Source: Dawidia cretensis (lineage in GTDB: Bacteria; Bacteroidota; Bacteroidia; Cytophagales; Cyclobacteriaceae). Taken from it: a DNA stretch of 64,000 nt. Shown one piece after another: positions 1 to 7,805 of the stretch. Made by a program: the position numbers and the translations under genes. The notes beneath the pieces were generated by a model, which saw only the letters and a list, made by a program, of their open reading frames with translations, was not told the origin of the DNA and ran no database searches. The DNA lies in NCBI RefSeq assembly GCF_018598175.1, contig NZ_JAHESE010000009.1, positions 62,001 to 126,000 of the forward strand, in the 5' to 3' direction. The first letter of the stretch is position 1. The number at the start of each line of letters is the position of its first letter.

Positions 1-71
1 ATGAGCAGCACGGTGAATACTCCGGCAATTTTCCAAAAGAGAAGATTTCCCCGGATTGTTTTGACCGACAT
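1..71 (-). CDS. Sensor histidine kinase, N-terminal fragment (runs off the window)
   Basis: Only the first 23 codons are present. They read M-S-V-K-T-I-R-G-N-L-L-F-W-K-I-A-G-V and then a hydrophobic run, which is how many membrane sensor kinases begin. The ATG lies 10 bp after the stop of the OmpR-type regulator on the same strand, the usual regulator-kinase arrangement. The kinase assignment is an inference from position; nothing diagnostic of the catalytic domain is in view. Confidence 0.55.
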   Translation of the reverse strand, partial: MSVKTIRGNLLFWKIAGVFTVLL

Positions 72-81
72 AGGTAGGTTG

Positions 82-792
82 TTAAAGGTCTTCGTTAAAC
101 CTGTAGCCTACGCCCCAGGTTGTTAAAATGAATTTCGGGTTCGAAACATCACCCTCGATCTTGCTGCGAAGGCGGTTGATGTGGCTGTTTACAGTATGCT
201 CGTATCCTTCGAAGTCGTAGCCCCAGATCAGGTTCAATAAATTCTTACGGCTGTAGCTCTTGCCAGGATTTGAAGCCAACAGCGTGATGAGGTCGAATTC
301 TTTTGGCGATAGCTCGATACGCACGCTGTTCAGTGTTACCTTCCTCTTGTCCGCATCTATTTTTAAATCGCCGTAGGTCATAATGGAAGAGGCTGCAAGT
401 CCGCCTTCCGGGCTATGGTGGTCTTCGCTTCTGCGGAAAATAACTTTCACCCGTGCAATGAATTCCCGGATGCTGAAGGGCTTCGTGAGATAATCATCGG
501 CACCCGTTTCAAGGCCCATAACCTTGTCGATTTCTTCAGACCTTGCCGTTAGCATCATAATGGGTGTCTGCCGGTCGGCCTGCCTGATCTTCCGGCATAC
601 CTCCATGCCATTGAGGCCGGGTAGCATAATGTCGAGAATGATAAGGTCGAAGGCACTGCTTTTTGCGGCATTAAGCCCGAGATGCCCGGATGCCGCGGTG
701 ATTACGTCACAACCGAGGTCGCGAAGGTGAATGGTGAGGAGCTCTACGATGTCGCTGTCGTCTTCTACGATTAAAATCTGCTTGCTGGCCAT
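82..792 (-). CDS. OmpR/PhoB-family response regulator
   Basis: This is a 236-residue two-domain regulator. The receiver domain starts IVEDDSD with acidic residues near 10-12 and the phospho-acceptor Asp54 in 'IILDIMLPG'; the KPF motif follows near residue 105. The C-terminal winged helix (about 135-235) ends in the typical 'VGYRF'. I chose the ATG at 790-792 because the upstream 36 codons of the open frame are not regulator-like. It probably forms a two-component system with the kinase that starts 10 bp downstream. It is divergent from the spondin lipoprotein gene, which may be a target, although no operator is obvious. Confidence 0.9.
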   Translation of the reverse strand: MASKQILIVEDDSDIVELLTIHLRDLGCDVITAASGHLGLNAAKSSAFDLIILDIMLPGLNGMEVCRKIRQADRQTPIMMLTARSEEIDKVMGLETGADDYLTKPFSIREFIARVKVIFRRSEDHHSPEGGLAASSIMTYGDLKIDADKRKVTLNSVRIELSPKEFDLITLLASNPGKSYSRKNLLNLIWGYDFEGYEHTVNSHINRLRSKIEGDVSNPKFILTTWGVGYRFNEDL

Positions 793-830
793 ACCACAAA
801 ATTGATAAAAAAAGCAATAGCGGGCTGTGA

Positions 831-838
831 TACTTTTG
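831..838 (+). promoter_or_regulatory. Possible Bacteroidota -7 element (TACTTTTG)
   Basis: An exact TAnnTTTG match lies 65 bp before the spondin-lipoprotein ATG. A TTG that could serve as a -33 element is 26 bp upstream, longer than usual, so the promoter call is weak. Confidence 0.3.
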
Positions 839-902
839 TTACAATTCCGCAACCGCAGTGGGATACTGTTTCTTTTGTTTTGAGTCCTTAAACCAATCAC
901 TC

Positions 903-2198
903 ATGAAACAAAACATTATTAAATCAGTTGCGGTGCTTATGGTGGCACTTGCCGGAACATCGTGTAGTGACGACGACACCGCTATGACGGAGTCCACGAT
1001 GATCACGATAGAAAATGTGCTGGATAGTAAACCACTTGTTGAATCGGGCAGCTTTCAGGGCATGGGAACACCCCCGGTGATATTGCCCGGGCAATCGGTA
1101 TCTTTCTCGTTTTCCGCGGCGAAGAACCAGCGGCTCACATTTGCTACGATGTATGGATGGAGCAATGACCTTTTCTTCGCGCCCGAGAACCCCGGTATTA
1201 CGCTATACAATGAAGATGGAACTCCCATCACCGGCGATGTGTCATCACAAGTCAGGTTGTGGGATAATGGAACCCGCGTAAACCAGACTCCGGGCGCAGA
1301 TGTGTCGCACCCTGGTGCTGCCGAGACTGCCACGAAGAATATTAAAGAGGTAAACGGTACCGACGACTATGGTCATGCGTATCTCCCCGCTTCGCAGCTA
1401 ATGAAGCTAACGCTGAACTACAATGGAAATTCGACGTTTACGCTCACGATCATGAATAATTCGGGTGGCACAAACAACGAAACGCCGTTTAGCCCTGGCG
1501 TGTGGGCGATTTCCTATGTTGCCGGCGGAAACTTATTATTGCCGGAGCCGGTCTATTCAAAGGACAAACCTTCTGCAAATGGTCTTACCAACATCGCTGA
1601 AGCCGGTGATAATGCGGTACTGAACACTTACCTCGCCGGATTGACCGGTACGTTCACACCATTATCACCTGTGCTTGTGTTCGTGTACAATGGAGTTGAA
1701 AATCCGTTTTATAAAACAGGCGAGAAAGATAGAGGCATGGGATTGAAAGACCTTGCGCAGAAGGGAGATGGGAGTATGCTCGCCGCGGCGCTAAAAACGA
1801 CGCCCGGCGTGAAGGAAGTATACCTTCTGAAGGAGATGGACAACACGGTGTTGCTGCCCAGGATCAATGGTGCTGCCGGGGGGAAGGTCTCACAGCAACT
1901 TACCATTGCCAAAGGCGACCGGATTGCGCTGGCGACCATGTATGGCTTTTCCAATGATTGGTTCTTTGCTACTACGGGAGCGGACGTCGATGCCATGCAG
2001 AAGGGCGACGTCTCTTCCAACATAGGTTTGTTTGACAATGGCACCGCTATCAATCAATACCCCGGCGCTGGTATTACCCAGTTCAATCTGGCGGGTACGC
2101 CGCTGGAGGAGAACAAGGATATCGTTGCGGTGCCAAGTGCGAACGAATTTACAATGCTGCCGGCAACAAGTAGTATTATTAAGGTCACGCTACAGTAA
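903..2198 (+). CDS. Lipoprotein with two spondin_N-like domains
   Basis: A 431-residue exported protein. The N-terminal signal ends at a Cys followed by S-D-D-D, which resembles the Bacteroidota lipoprotein export signal for surface display. Two homologous halves follow, each with the spondin-type core 'TFATMYGxSNDxFFA ... GDVSSxxxLxDNGTxxNQxPGA': the first at about residues 35-200, the second at about 250-430. Spondin_N proteins in this phylum are secreted or surface proteins of unknown role, and no enzymatic motif is visible. The ATG at 903 is preferred because it begins a proper signal peptide; the frame is open further upstream. Confidence 0.8.
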   Translation: MKQNIIKSVAVLMVALAGTSCSDDDTAMTESTMITIENVLDSKPLVESGSFQGMGTPPVILPGQSVSFSFSAAKNQRLTFATMYGWSNDLFFAPENPGITLYNEDGTPITGDVSSQVRLWDNGTRVNQTPGADVSHPGAAETATKNIKEVNGTDDYGHAYLPASQLMKLTLNYNGNSTFTLTIMNNSGGTNNETPFSPGVWAISYVAGGNLLLPEPVYSKDKPSANGLTNIAEAGDNAVLNTYLAGLTGTFTPLSPVLVFVYNGVENPFYKTGEKDRGMGLKDLAQKGDGSMLAAALKTTPGVKEVYLLKEMDNTVLLPRINGAAGGKVSQQLTIAKGDRIALATMYGFSNDWFFATTGADVDAMQKGDVSSNIGLFDNGTAINQYPGAGITQFNLAGTPLEENKDIVAVPSANEFTMLPATSSIIKVTLQ

Positions 2199-2211
2199 TC
2201 GAAAAAGCCAG

Positions 2212-2239
2212 AGGGAATCTTTTATAGAAAGGATTCCCT
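2212..2239 (-). terminator. Hairpin terminator between convergent genes
   Basis: The arms AGGGAATC/GATTCCCT form a perfect 8-bp stem around a 12-nt loop. Read on the minus strand the hairpin is followed a few bases later by TTTTT, so it most likely ends the ClC gene transcript; it may also stop the opposing lipoprotein transcript. Confidence 0.6.
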
Positions 2240-2283
2240 TTGGTTACCTCTGCTCAGCACTATCGGCTATGGGGCACAGTTGC

Positions 2284-4041
2284 CTAAGACTCTGTAATTT
2301 CTTTTCGGTACCGTGTAAGGACGGATGATTTCGACAGGAAGCCGAGGTAAATACCATTCTCCACCACCGGTAAGTTCCATTGATTCGTCCTATCGAACTT
2401 ATCAAATACCTCATGCAGGTTTTCATGAAGCTCTACCACCGCGTCGGGCTTGTCCATGAGATCCTTCACATAAGTCGACTCATATTTTTCGGTTTCGAAC
2501 ATGATGCGCCGCACTTTGTCCATGTGGACAAGTCCGATCAGCTTCAGGCCGTTGTCTATCACAGGAAATATATTACGTGGAGAGGCCGAAATGATCTTGA
2601 CCAGGTCGGAGAGCTTAGCCTCGGGCGATACAACCGCAAAATTTTTCTCGATGAGCTCCGATAAATTCAGGCGACTGAGGAGTAGTTTGTCGCGCGTTTC
2701 CACCGTCGAGTTCAAGAGCCTGGCTAGTTTTCTCCCCTCCAGGGATACAGGTTGAAAAAGGTGCACCACGGAAAGGCTGAGCGATGAGACAATCATAAGC
2801 GGTATAATCAGGTTGTAGCCCCCGGTTATTTCGGCAATAAGGAAGATGGCGGTAAGCGGCGCATAAAATACTCCGCTTAGTATTCCCGCCATCGCTACCA
2901 ACGTCATGTTACTGACAGGAAGTTGGGACAACCCTGTATAGTTAATGAAGCGACTGAATAGAAACCCGAGGTAGGAGCCTACTACAAGCGACGGAGCGAA
3001 ACTTCCGCCATTTCCTCCGCTGCCTACAGTAACAGCAGCGGCGATCATCTTAAAGACAATCAATAGGCCTATAAACACCAGGAGCGCGGGTTCGGAGGTG
3101 ATCAGGCGATTAAGAATGCTACCTTCCGCAAGCTGCGCTGCGTCTTTCCCTTCGAGCATACGCACGCCTTCGTATCCCTCACCGAAGAGCGGCGGGAAAA
3201 CAGTAATCAGCGCAAATAGCATCAAGCCACCTGCTACAACTTTCACCCACTTGTTTTCTACGTTTTCAAACCGAAGCTCGATCGCATGAAAGATTTTGGC
3301 GTAGCACAAAGACGCAAGTCCACAGAGAACACCCAGCAGCAGATAAAACGGTACATTGCTGTAATCGAAGGGTTGCTTAAGGCCGAAGGCCAGCGTTACG
3401 CCTTCTGCAAGTACGATCTTGGAAATGAGTGCTCCACATGCTGCCGATAGGATGAGCGATATAAAGGCCGCCGCAGTAACGTCTGTCAGCAGCACTTCCA
3501 CGGCAAACAGCACACCCGCGATGGGTGAGTTAAACGCAGCGGCAATCCCCGCGGCAGCGCCGCACCCGAGAAGTACGGTGCGCTCGCGATAGGTGAGTCC
3601 GTACACGCGACCGTAGTTGGAACCGATGGCGGATCCAGTAGAAACCATCGGCGATTCAAGCCCCAATGATCCACCGAAGCCGACTGTAAATGCGCTCGTG
3701 ACGAGATGGGCAAAGGTGTCTTTTAGGGGAAGGATTCCAGATCTTTTTACGATGCTATATACAATCTGTGCGCTTCCCTTCTTCAGCTGTCCATTCAGGA
3801 AATATTGAATGAAGAACACGGTTAAAGCTATCCCTAACATCGGGAATATTGCGAACACGTAAAACTTTCCAGAAGTCTGAGAAGTAGCCACGAGATGCCC
3901 GATCTGATGCACCATCAGCTTCAATAGAATGGCAGCCAAGCCGGATACGAGCCCCACTAACACGGCGGAAAGGTTCAGAAAATTCCGGTCAGACAGCTTG
4001 CTTCGTAGGAACAATATGGGGCGTTTAATCAAGCTGATCAT
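2284..4041 (-). CDS. ClC-family chloride channel/antiporter with C-terminal CBS pair
   Basis: A 585-residue membrane protein. The ClC signatures are visible: 'GSLGLESP' with the external gating Glu at 129, and 'GSGGNGGSFAPSLVVG' near residue 345. Many hydrophobic helices fill residues 25-430. The last 150 residues carry two CBS modules that in this family act as cytosolic regulatory domains. Whether it is a channel or a proton-coupled exchanger cannot be decided here. The start is ATG with a short cytoplasmic N-terminus. It is a single gene, convergent with the spondin lipoprotein gene. Confidence 0.92.
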   Translation of the reverse strand: MISLIKRPILFLRSKLSDRNFLNLSAVLVGLVSGLAAILLKLMVHQIGHLVATSQTSGKFYVFAIFPMLGIALTVFFIQYFLNGQLKKGSAQIVYSIVKRSGILPLKDTFAHLVTSAFTVGFGGSLGLESPMVSTGSAIGSNYGRVYGLTYRERTVLLGCGAAAGIAAAFNSPIAGVLFAVEVLLTDVTAAAFISLILSAACGALISKIVLAEGVTLAFGLKQPFDYSNVPFYLLLGVLCGLASLCYAKIFHAIELRFENVENKWVKVVAGGLMLFALITVFPPLFGEGYEGVRMLEGKDAAQLAEGSILNRLITSEPALLVFIGLLIVFKMIAAAVTVGSGGNGGSFAPSLVVGSYLGFLFSRFINYTGLSQLPVSNMTLVAMAGILSGVFYAPLTAIFLIAEITGGYNLIIPLMIVSSLSLSVVHLFQPVSLEGRKLARLLNSTVETRDKLLLSRLNLSELIEKNFAVVSPEAKLSDLVKIISASPRNIFPVIDNGLKLIGLVHMDKVRRIMFETEKYESTYVKDLMDKPDAVVELHENLHEVFDKFDRTNQWNLPVVENGIYLGFLSKSSVLTRYRKEITES

Positions 4042-4162
4042 GGTGGTTTTCGTAGTTGATGTTGAGTATTCGCTGTGCCACCGGCAAACCTCAGTAGCAG
4101 ATCGCTAAGTTGCTTTTTTAAATGGAATATGTGCGTGCAAAATTCATTTTTTTGACGGCCGC

Positions 4163-4178
4163 GTTGCACGGGTGCAAC
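4163..4178. repeat. Inverted repeat upstream of the flavoprotein promoter
   Basis: GTTGCAC-GG-GTGCAAC is a perfect 7-bp inverted repeat 22 bp before the predicted -35 element at 4201. It could be an operator or a small hairpin; there is no further support. Confidence 0.35.
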
Positions 4179-4200
4179 ATCCAGGTGCCCTAAATTTCAC

Positions 4201-4225
4201 TGCGTCTTTTCTTAAATCCGCCGTC
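4201..4225 (+). promoter_or_regulatory. Predicted SigZ-type ECF promoter of the Cys-tail flavoprotein
   Basis: TGCGTC, then 15 bp starting TTTTCTTAAA, then CGTC. The -35 block and the following T-tract/TTAAA nearly match the two elements in front of the PAP2 and sigma-factor genes (spacer 16 there). CGTC is the classical ECF -10 core. The ATG of the flavoprotein is 26 bp downstream. Confidence 0.6.
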
Positions 4226-4250
4226 TTAATCACGGAACCACATCACGATC

Positions 4251-5693
4251 ATGGAAAAGTCAAATTCACTTCCGGTAGCAGTTATCGGCGCCGGGCCCGT
4301 TGGGCTTGCAGCTGCTGCTCACCTTGCGATCAGGAATCAACCATTCTTGCTCTTTGAAGCGGGCGGCTCTGTAGCCGCCAATATTCTTACCTGGCAGCAC
4401 ATCCGCGTATTCTCTCCCTGGCGCTATAATATCGACAAGGCCGCAAAACAACTCCTGGCACAAACCCACTGGTTGCAACCCCATGACGATGGGCTGCCCA
4501 CCGGCAAAGAACTGTATGAACATTACTTCAAGCCACTCTCCGAGCACCCAGCACTCCAGCGGCATCTCCACTTGCGGAGCAAGGTCATCGCCATCGGCCG
4601 TGTCGGCCTCGACAAAATGAAAACCGCCGGCCGCGAACGGCTGCCCTACGCCGTCCAGGTACTTCACAACAACCACGTCGAGCAATTCCTCGTCAAGGCA
4701 GTCATTGACACCTCCGGTACCTGGAACTCCCCGAATCCCATCGGCTCCGGAGGCACGTTCGCCATAGGCGAACAGGAAAACAGCAGCAGGATCTTCTACG
4801 GCATCCCCGACATTCTCAACACGCACGCCGGGCGTTATAAGAACAAAAGCGTACTTGTCGTCGGCAGCGGCCACTCGTCCATCAATGCCGTGCTGGAGCT
4901 CGACAAGCTCAAAGAACAATACCCCGACACCCAAATTCATTGGGTGCTGCGTAAGCAAAATATCTATGACGTGTACGGTGGCCAGGAGAAAGACACCCTC
5001 GAGGCACGCGGCGCCCTCGGTATTAAAATTGAGCAGCTCGTCAACCAGGACCGCGTCAGCGTATATACCCCGTTCCATATCCAGCAAGTCGTCAATACCG
5101 GCACAAACCTTTCTGTCGTCGGTCTGCAAAACGAGAACAAGTTTGCACTCCCCGGCATAGACGAGGTCATTAGCAACACCGGCTCCCGACCAGACCTCAG
5201 TTTCCTTCGCGAAGTACGAATCAGCATCGATTCCTCGCTCGAGTGCGTCGCCGCGTTGGCAGAACTCATAGATCCCAACATCCATAGTTGCGGAACGGTA
5301 CGGCCACACGGCGAAAAAGAGCTCCGTCATCCCGACCACGGTTTTTACATCGCCGGTTCCAAAAGCTACGGCCGCGCGCCGACGTTCCTTATGGCTACCG
5401 GCTATGAGCAAGTACGATCCATTGCCGCGGCGATCGATGGTGACTTGGAAGCGGCACGCAAGGTAGAGCTCGACCTTCCTGAGACAGGAGTCTGCAACGC
5501 AACAGCAGGCAATATCGAAGCAGCTGCATGCTGTGGCACAGCCCCGGAGGGCCAAAAAAAACAGGCAGCTACTTCATGCTGCACTCCAAAAATCGAAAAC
5601 ACGGCCTGCTGTGAGCCCAGCCAAACGAAAGAAGAAAACAACGGCGATTGCTGTGCTCAACCACAAGATGGTTCCGCCTGCTGCGACAAGTAG
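4251..5693 (+). CDS. FAD/NAD(P)-binding oxidoreductase with vicinal-cysteine tail
   Basis: A 480-residue flavoprotein of the monooxygenase/pyridine-nucleotide oxidoreductase type. The FAD-binding 'VAVIGAGPVGLAAAAHL' is at residues 8-24 and a second Rossmann motif 'VLVVGSGHSS' near 200. The catalytic part ends near residue 410. A low-complexity tail follows with five Cys-Cys pairs at 427-428, 443-444, 453-454, 467-468 and 477-478, plus Cys415. Vicinal Cys pairs bind trivalent arsenic in ArsD-type chaperones, and an ars operon lies 2 kb away, so an arsenic- or thiol-related role (ArsO-like) is a reasonable inference. It sits behind a predicted SigZ promoter. Substrate unknown. Confidence 0.82.
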   Translation: MEKSNSLPVAVIGAGPVGLAAAAHLAIRNQPFLLFEAGGSVAANILTWQHIRVFSPWRYNIDKAAKQLLAQTHWLQPHDDGLPTGKELYEHYFKPLSEHPALQRHLHLRSKVIAIGRVGLDKMKTAGRERLPYAVQVLHNNHVEQFLVKAVIDTSGTWNSPNPIGSGGTFAIGEQENSSRIFYGIPDILNTHAGRYKNKSVLVVGSGHSSINAVLELDKLKEQYPDTQIHWVLRKQNIYDVYGGQEKDTLEARGALGIKIEQLVNQDRVSVYTPFHIQQVVNTGTNLSVVGLQNENKFALPGIDEVISNTGSRPDLSFLREVRISIDSSLECVAALAELIDPNIHSCGTVRPHGEKELRHPDHGFYIAGSKSYGRAPTFLMATGYEQVRSIAAAIDGDLEAARKVELDLPETGVCNATAGNIEAAACCGTAPEGQKKQAATSCCTPKIENTACCEPSQTKEENNGDCCAQPQDGSACCDK

Positions 5694-5700
5694 TGAACCG

Positions 5701-5738
5701 TAATAGTCGCAAGAGATACATACTTCTTGCGACTATTA
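5701..5738. terminator. Strong hairpin between convergent genes
   Basis: TAATAGTCGCAAGA and TCTTGCGACTATTA form a perfect 14-bp stem with a 10-nt loop. It lies between the flavoprotein stop and the PAP2 stop and can serve both directions; a long T-tract is missing. Confidence 0.6.
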
Positions 5739-5759
5739 GCCATCTAAAAGATTTCTCTC

Positions 5760-6659
5760 CTATCGGATATACTTTCTAGAAACCGTTTTCCATTCAGCAA
5801 CCGCTTCCTTTAGATCGTTCTGAAATGCGTCGTTCTTCAGGTAATACTGAAGCATGGCAAACGACACCTGGCGCGATGCTTCGTTATCACTGGGATAATG
5901 AATACCCATAATCTCCCGCGACCGTCTGATCTCTTCGGCCAACGCAATGAAATCTTGCTGCCTCTCCGGAATTACTTCACTCCAGGTGAATGCCTGAACA
6001 AAAGCCCATAGCGTATGGCCGCTGGCAAAAGAAGGAGAATTGATTTTTGTTAGCGGTTGAAGTTTCGGCTCCAGGTGATAAGGCCTTGGCCGGAACAATT
6101 TATACTTGATCGTAAACTCCATGATACGTATATCCTGCATAACACCTTGCAGCAGTTTGGAGATCTTAGGAAAATTCTTTGCATTGATATTCTCACCCAT
6201 CAGCTCACGGCCTTCAAAAAACAGGTTACGCAAATTCTCCTCATACGAAGGGTGAGAAGGCACCATGTTGATAGATGGCCAATAACCAATATCACCTAAA
6301 AATTCAACGCGCTTGATTTGTTCCGGAGTACGCTTGCTTTGCAGGTCGAGCATATAATCCAGTTCCTTCCGCACCTGGTCTGAACTGTTTGCCGGGAACT
6401 TCACGCTCTCACTAAGCGCCTTCACTTGCCCATCCGACAAGTAATAAGGCTTGACCAACATGTATACAAAGGAAGAACCGTATTCAGCTGGCGGATAATG
6501 AACCGTATCCATCCACGCGCGCTGCGGGTTTGCGGCTGCACTAATCGCCTGCAGGGATTTATAGTGATCGGAAGCGGGCGCCAATACACGCCTGGTGTTC
6601 TGCGCAATAACAAGGTGTGTTAAACCCAGAAAGAAAAACAATAGATATATTTTTTTCAT
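5760..6659 (-). CDS. PAP2-family (class A acid) phosphatase, exported
   Basis: A 299-residue protein with a signal peptide ending near residue 20 ('VIAQ'). The three PAP2/acid-phosphatase motifs are present in order: 'KYKLFRPRP', 'PSFASGH', and 'SREIMGIHYPSD', which holds the catalytic His. It should hydrolyse phosphomonoesters or lipid phosphates in the periplasm. The ATG at 6657-6659 is preceded by GGAGG on its strand and gives a clean signal peptide. The gene shares an 18-bp identical promoter block with the upstream ECF sigma gene, so it is a predicted direct target of that sigma factor. Confidence 0.88.
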   Translation of the reverse strand: MKKIYLLFFFLGLTHLVIAQNTRRVLAPASDHYKSLQAISAAANPQRAWMDTVHYPPAEYGSSFVYMLVKPYYLSDGQVKALSESVKFPANSSDQVRKELDYMLDLQSKRTPEQIKRVEFLGDIGYWPSINMVPSHPSYEENLRNLFFEGRELMGENINAKNFPKISKLLQGVMQDIRIMEFTIKYKLFRPRPYHLEPKLQPLTKINSPSFASGHTLWAFVQAFTWSEVIPERQQDFIALAEEIRRSREIMGIHYPSDNEASRQVSFAMLQYYLKNDAFQNDLKEAVAEWKTVSRKYIR

Positions 6660-6680
6660 GTCTTGAAGATTTACCTCCAA

Positions 6681-6706
6681 GACGAATGCGTTTTAAAAAA
6701 GACGCA
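6681..6706 (-). promoter_or_regulatory. Predicted SigZ-type ECF promoter of the PAP2 gene
   Basis: On the minus strand: TGCGTC (6706-6701), 16-bp spacer beginning TTTTTTAAA, CGTC (6684-6681). An 18-bp block (6692-6709) is repeated exactly at 7291-7308, in front of the sigma gene, with CGTC at the same distance. The ATG is 21 bp downstream. Confidence 0.7.
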
Positions 6707-6712
6707 GATATA

Positions 6713-7246
6713 TTAACAGCAGGATTTACGATCTTCACAAACTATAGCATTACCATAAGCGTCTGTTCGCACGATAAGCACCTCATCCATTTTCTCCTTC
6801 AGCATCTGTCGCGCGCGTTGCACGCGCGATTTGGCGCCCGAATAAGAGATGCCCAAACGCTCAGCCAATTCCGTCTGCGAAAGATTCTCTATCTCGGTAA
6901 GCTGCAAAGCTTCACGGTACATATCAGGCAGCGTCGGGAATAGCCGATTAAGATACCCCGATACACAAGCATTGAAATTGGGTGCATCGTTTTCCCAATC
7001 CAGGTCACCGGCATAAATCGTTTTAGACTCCTTTCTGAAATGATCGATGATCGTATTCTTGGTGATCTGATAGATCCAGCCAGTGATCTTTTCCGTGTCC
7101 TGGAGCTGTCCGATCTTCGCCTGAACTTTCAGGAACACATCGTGAAGAATGTCTTCCGCAACTGTCTTATCCTTGACTCTTTTATGAACAAAGCCTTTCA
7201 ACTCGTTCTGAAAGAAGCTCAAATTTGCGTTTGCTGATGGTGCCAT
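6713..7246 (-). CDS. sigZ: ECF RNA polymerase sigma factor, SigZ-like, with Cys tail
   Basis: A 177-residue sigma-70-family factor. Region 2 (about residues 10-75) includes 'AEDILHDVFLKV' and 'ITGWIYQITKNTIIDHFRK'; region 4 (about 110-160) includes 'LSQTELAERLGISYSGAKSRVQRARQML'. The ending 'DAYGNAIVCEDRKSCC' (Cys170, 176, 177) resembles the C-terminus of SigZ-type factors. No anti-sigma gene is adjacent, so the Cys tail may itself sense metal or thiol stress (inference). A longer frame begins at TTG; the ATG at 7244-7246 is used. Predicted to activate its own promoter, the PAP2 gene and the Cys-tail flavoprotein. Confidence 0.88.
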   Translation of the reverse strand: MAPSANANLSFFQNELKGFVHKRVKDKTVAEDILHDVFLKVQAKIGQLQDTEKITGWIYQITKNTIIDHFRKESKTIYAGDLDWENDAPNFNACVSGYLNRLFPTLPDMYREALQLTEIENLSQTELAERLGISYSGAKSRVQRARQMLKEKMDEVLIVRTDAYGNAIVCEDRKSCC

Positions 7247-7279
7247 AGAAATGAAGTTCAATTCTAGTTACGTGGCTAT

Positions 7280-7305
7280 GACGAAGCCTGTTTAAAAAAG
7301 ACGCA
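7280..7305 (-). promoter_or_regulatory. Predicted autoregulatory SigZ-type ECF promoter
   Basis: Minus strand: TGCGTC (7305-7300), 16-bp spacer beginning TTTTTTAAA, CGTC (7283-7280). It is identical over 18 bp to the PAP2 promoter block. It lies 33 bp before the sigma-factor ATG, consistent with autoregulation. Confidence 0.7.
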
Positions 7306-7307
7306 GA

Positions 7308-7805
7308 TTAAACGCCTATAATTTTACTTCTTCGCTCAAAGAGCACGGTATTCCGCCATTTTCCGTCTAATTGGGCTATTTTTTCCCGAAACCCGATCTT
7401 GCGAAAACCAGCGGCCGTATGCAGGCGAATGCTCGCCTCATTCTCTTCAAAAATCGAGGCATACAACGTCCAAACACCGCTGTTTTCACTTTCTGCTACC
7501 AAGTGCTGCATCAATAGGGTTCCCAGACCCTTTCCGCCGCGATCGGGATGCACATACACCGTCACCTCCATCACTCCCTTGTAAACTTTTCGAACAGAAA
7601 CCGGCTGCAGCCCTGCCCACCCACCAACCTGCCCCTCTTGTTCAATGACCCAAAACCAGCGGGCCGGAAACTTCTTGCTCCACGCCTCAAAATCCGGCAC
7701 CTCTGTTTCAAAAGTAGCATTGCGTGTAAGGAGCCCGAGGCGGTATATCTCGCGAACAGCCTCCCAATGCGCTGGCTCAAAAGCCAAAATTTTCGAGCCT
7801 GTCAT
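7308..7805 (-). CDS. arsN: GNAT acetyltransferase of the phosphinothricin/arsinothricin type (ArsN-like)
   Basis: A 165-residue acetyltransferase. 'NATFETEVPDFEAW' near residue 30 and 'VYVHPDRGGKGLGTLLMQHL' (acetyl-CoA P-loop, about 85-105), followed by 'FEENEASIRLHTAAGFRKIGFREKI..LDGKWRNTVLFERRS', follow the PAT family pattern closely. ArsN1 enzymes of this type, found in ars operons, acetylate the amino group of arsinothricin or phosphinothricin. This is the last gene of arsR-arsC-acr3-arsN; its ATG overlaps the acr3 stop (TGATG), indicating translational coupling. Substrate is inferred from family and context. Confidence 0.8.
   Translation of the reverse strand: MTGSKILAFEPAHWEAVREIYRLGLLTRNATFETEVPDFEAWSKKFPARWFWVIEQEGQVGGWAGLQPVSVRKVYKGVMEVTVYVHPDRGGKGLGTLLMQHLVAESENSGVWTLYASIFEENEASIRLHTAAGFRKIGFREKIAQLDGKWRNTVLFERRSKIIGV

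Noticed and set aside
4266-5555. Long minus-strand frame of 429 codons
   Set aside because: It is antisense to the FAD oxidoreductase, which has clear domain motifs; the antisense translation has no family features.
6820-6845. CGCGCGT-TGC-ACGCGCG palindrome
   Set aside because: It lies inside the sigma factor coding region (the 'RVQRARQ' codons of region 4), so it is explained by Arg codons.
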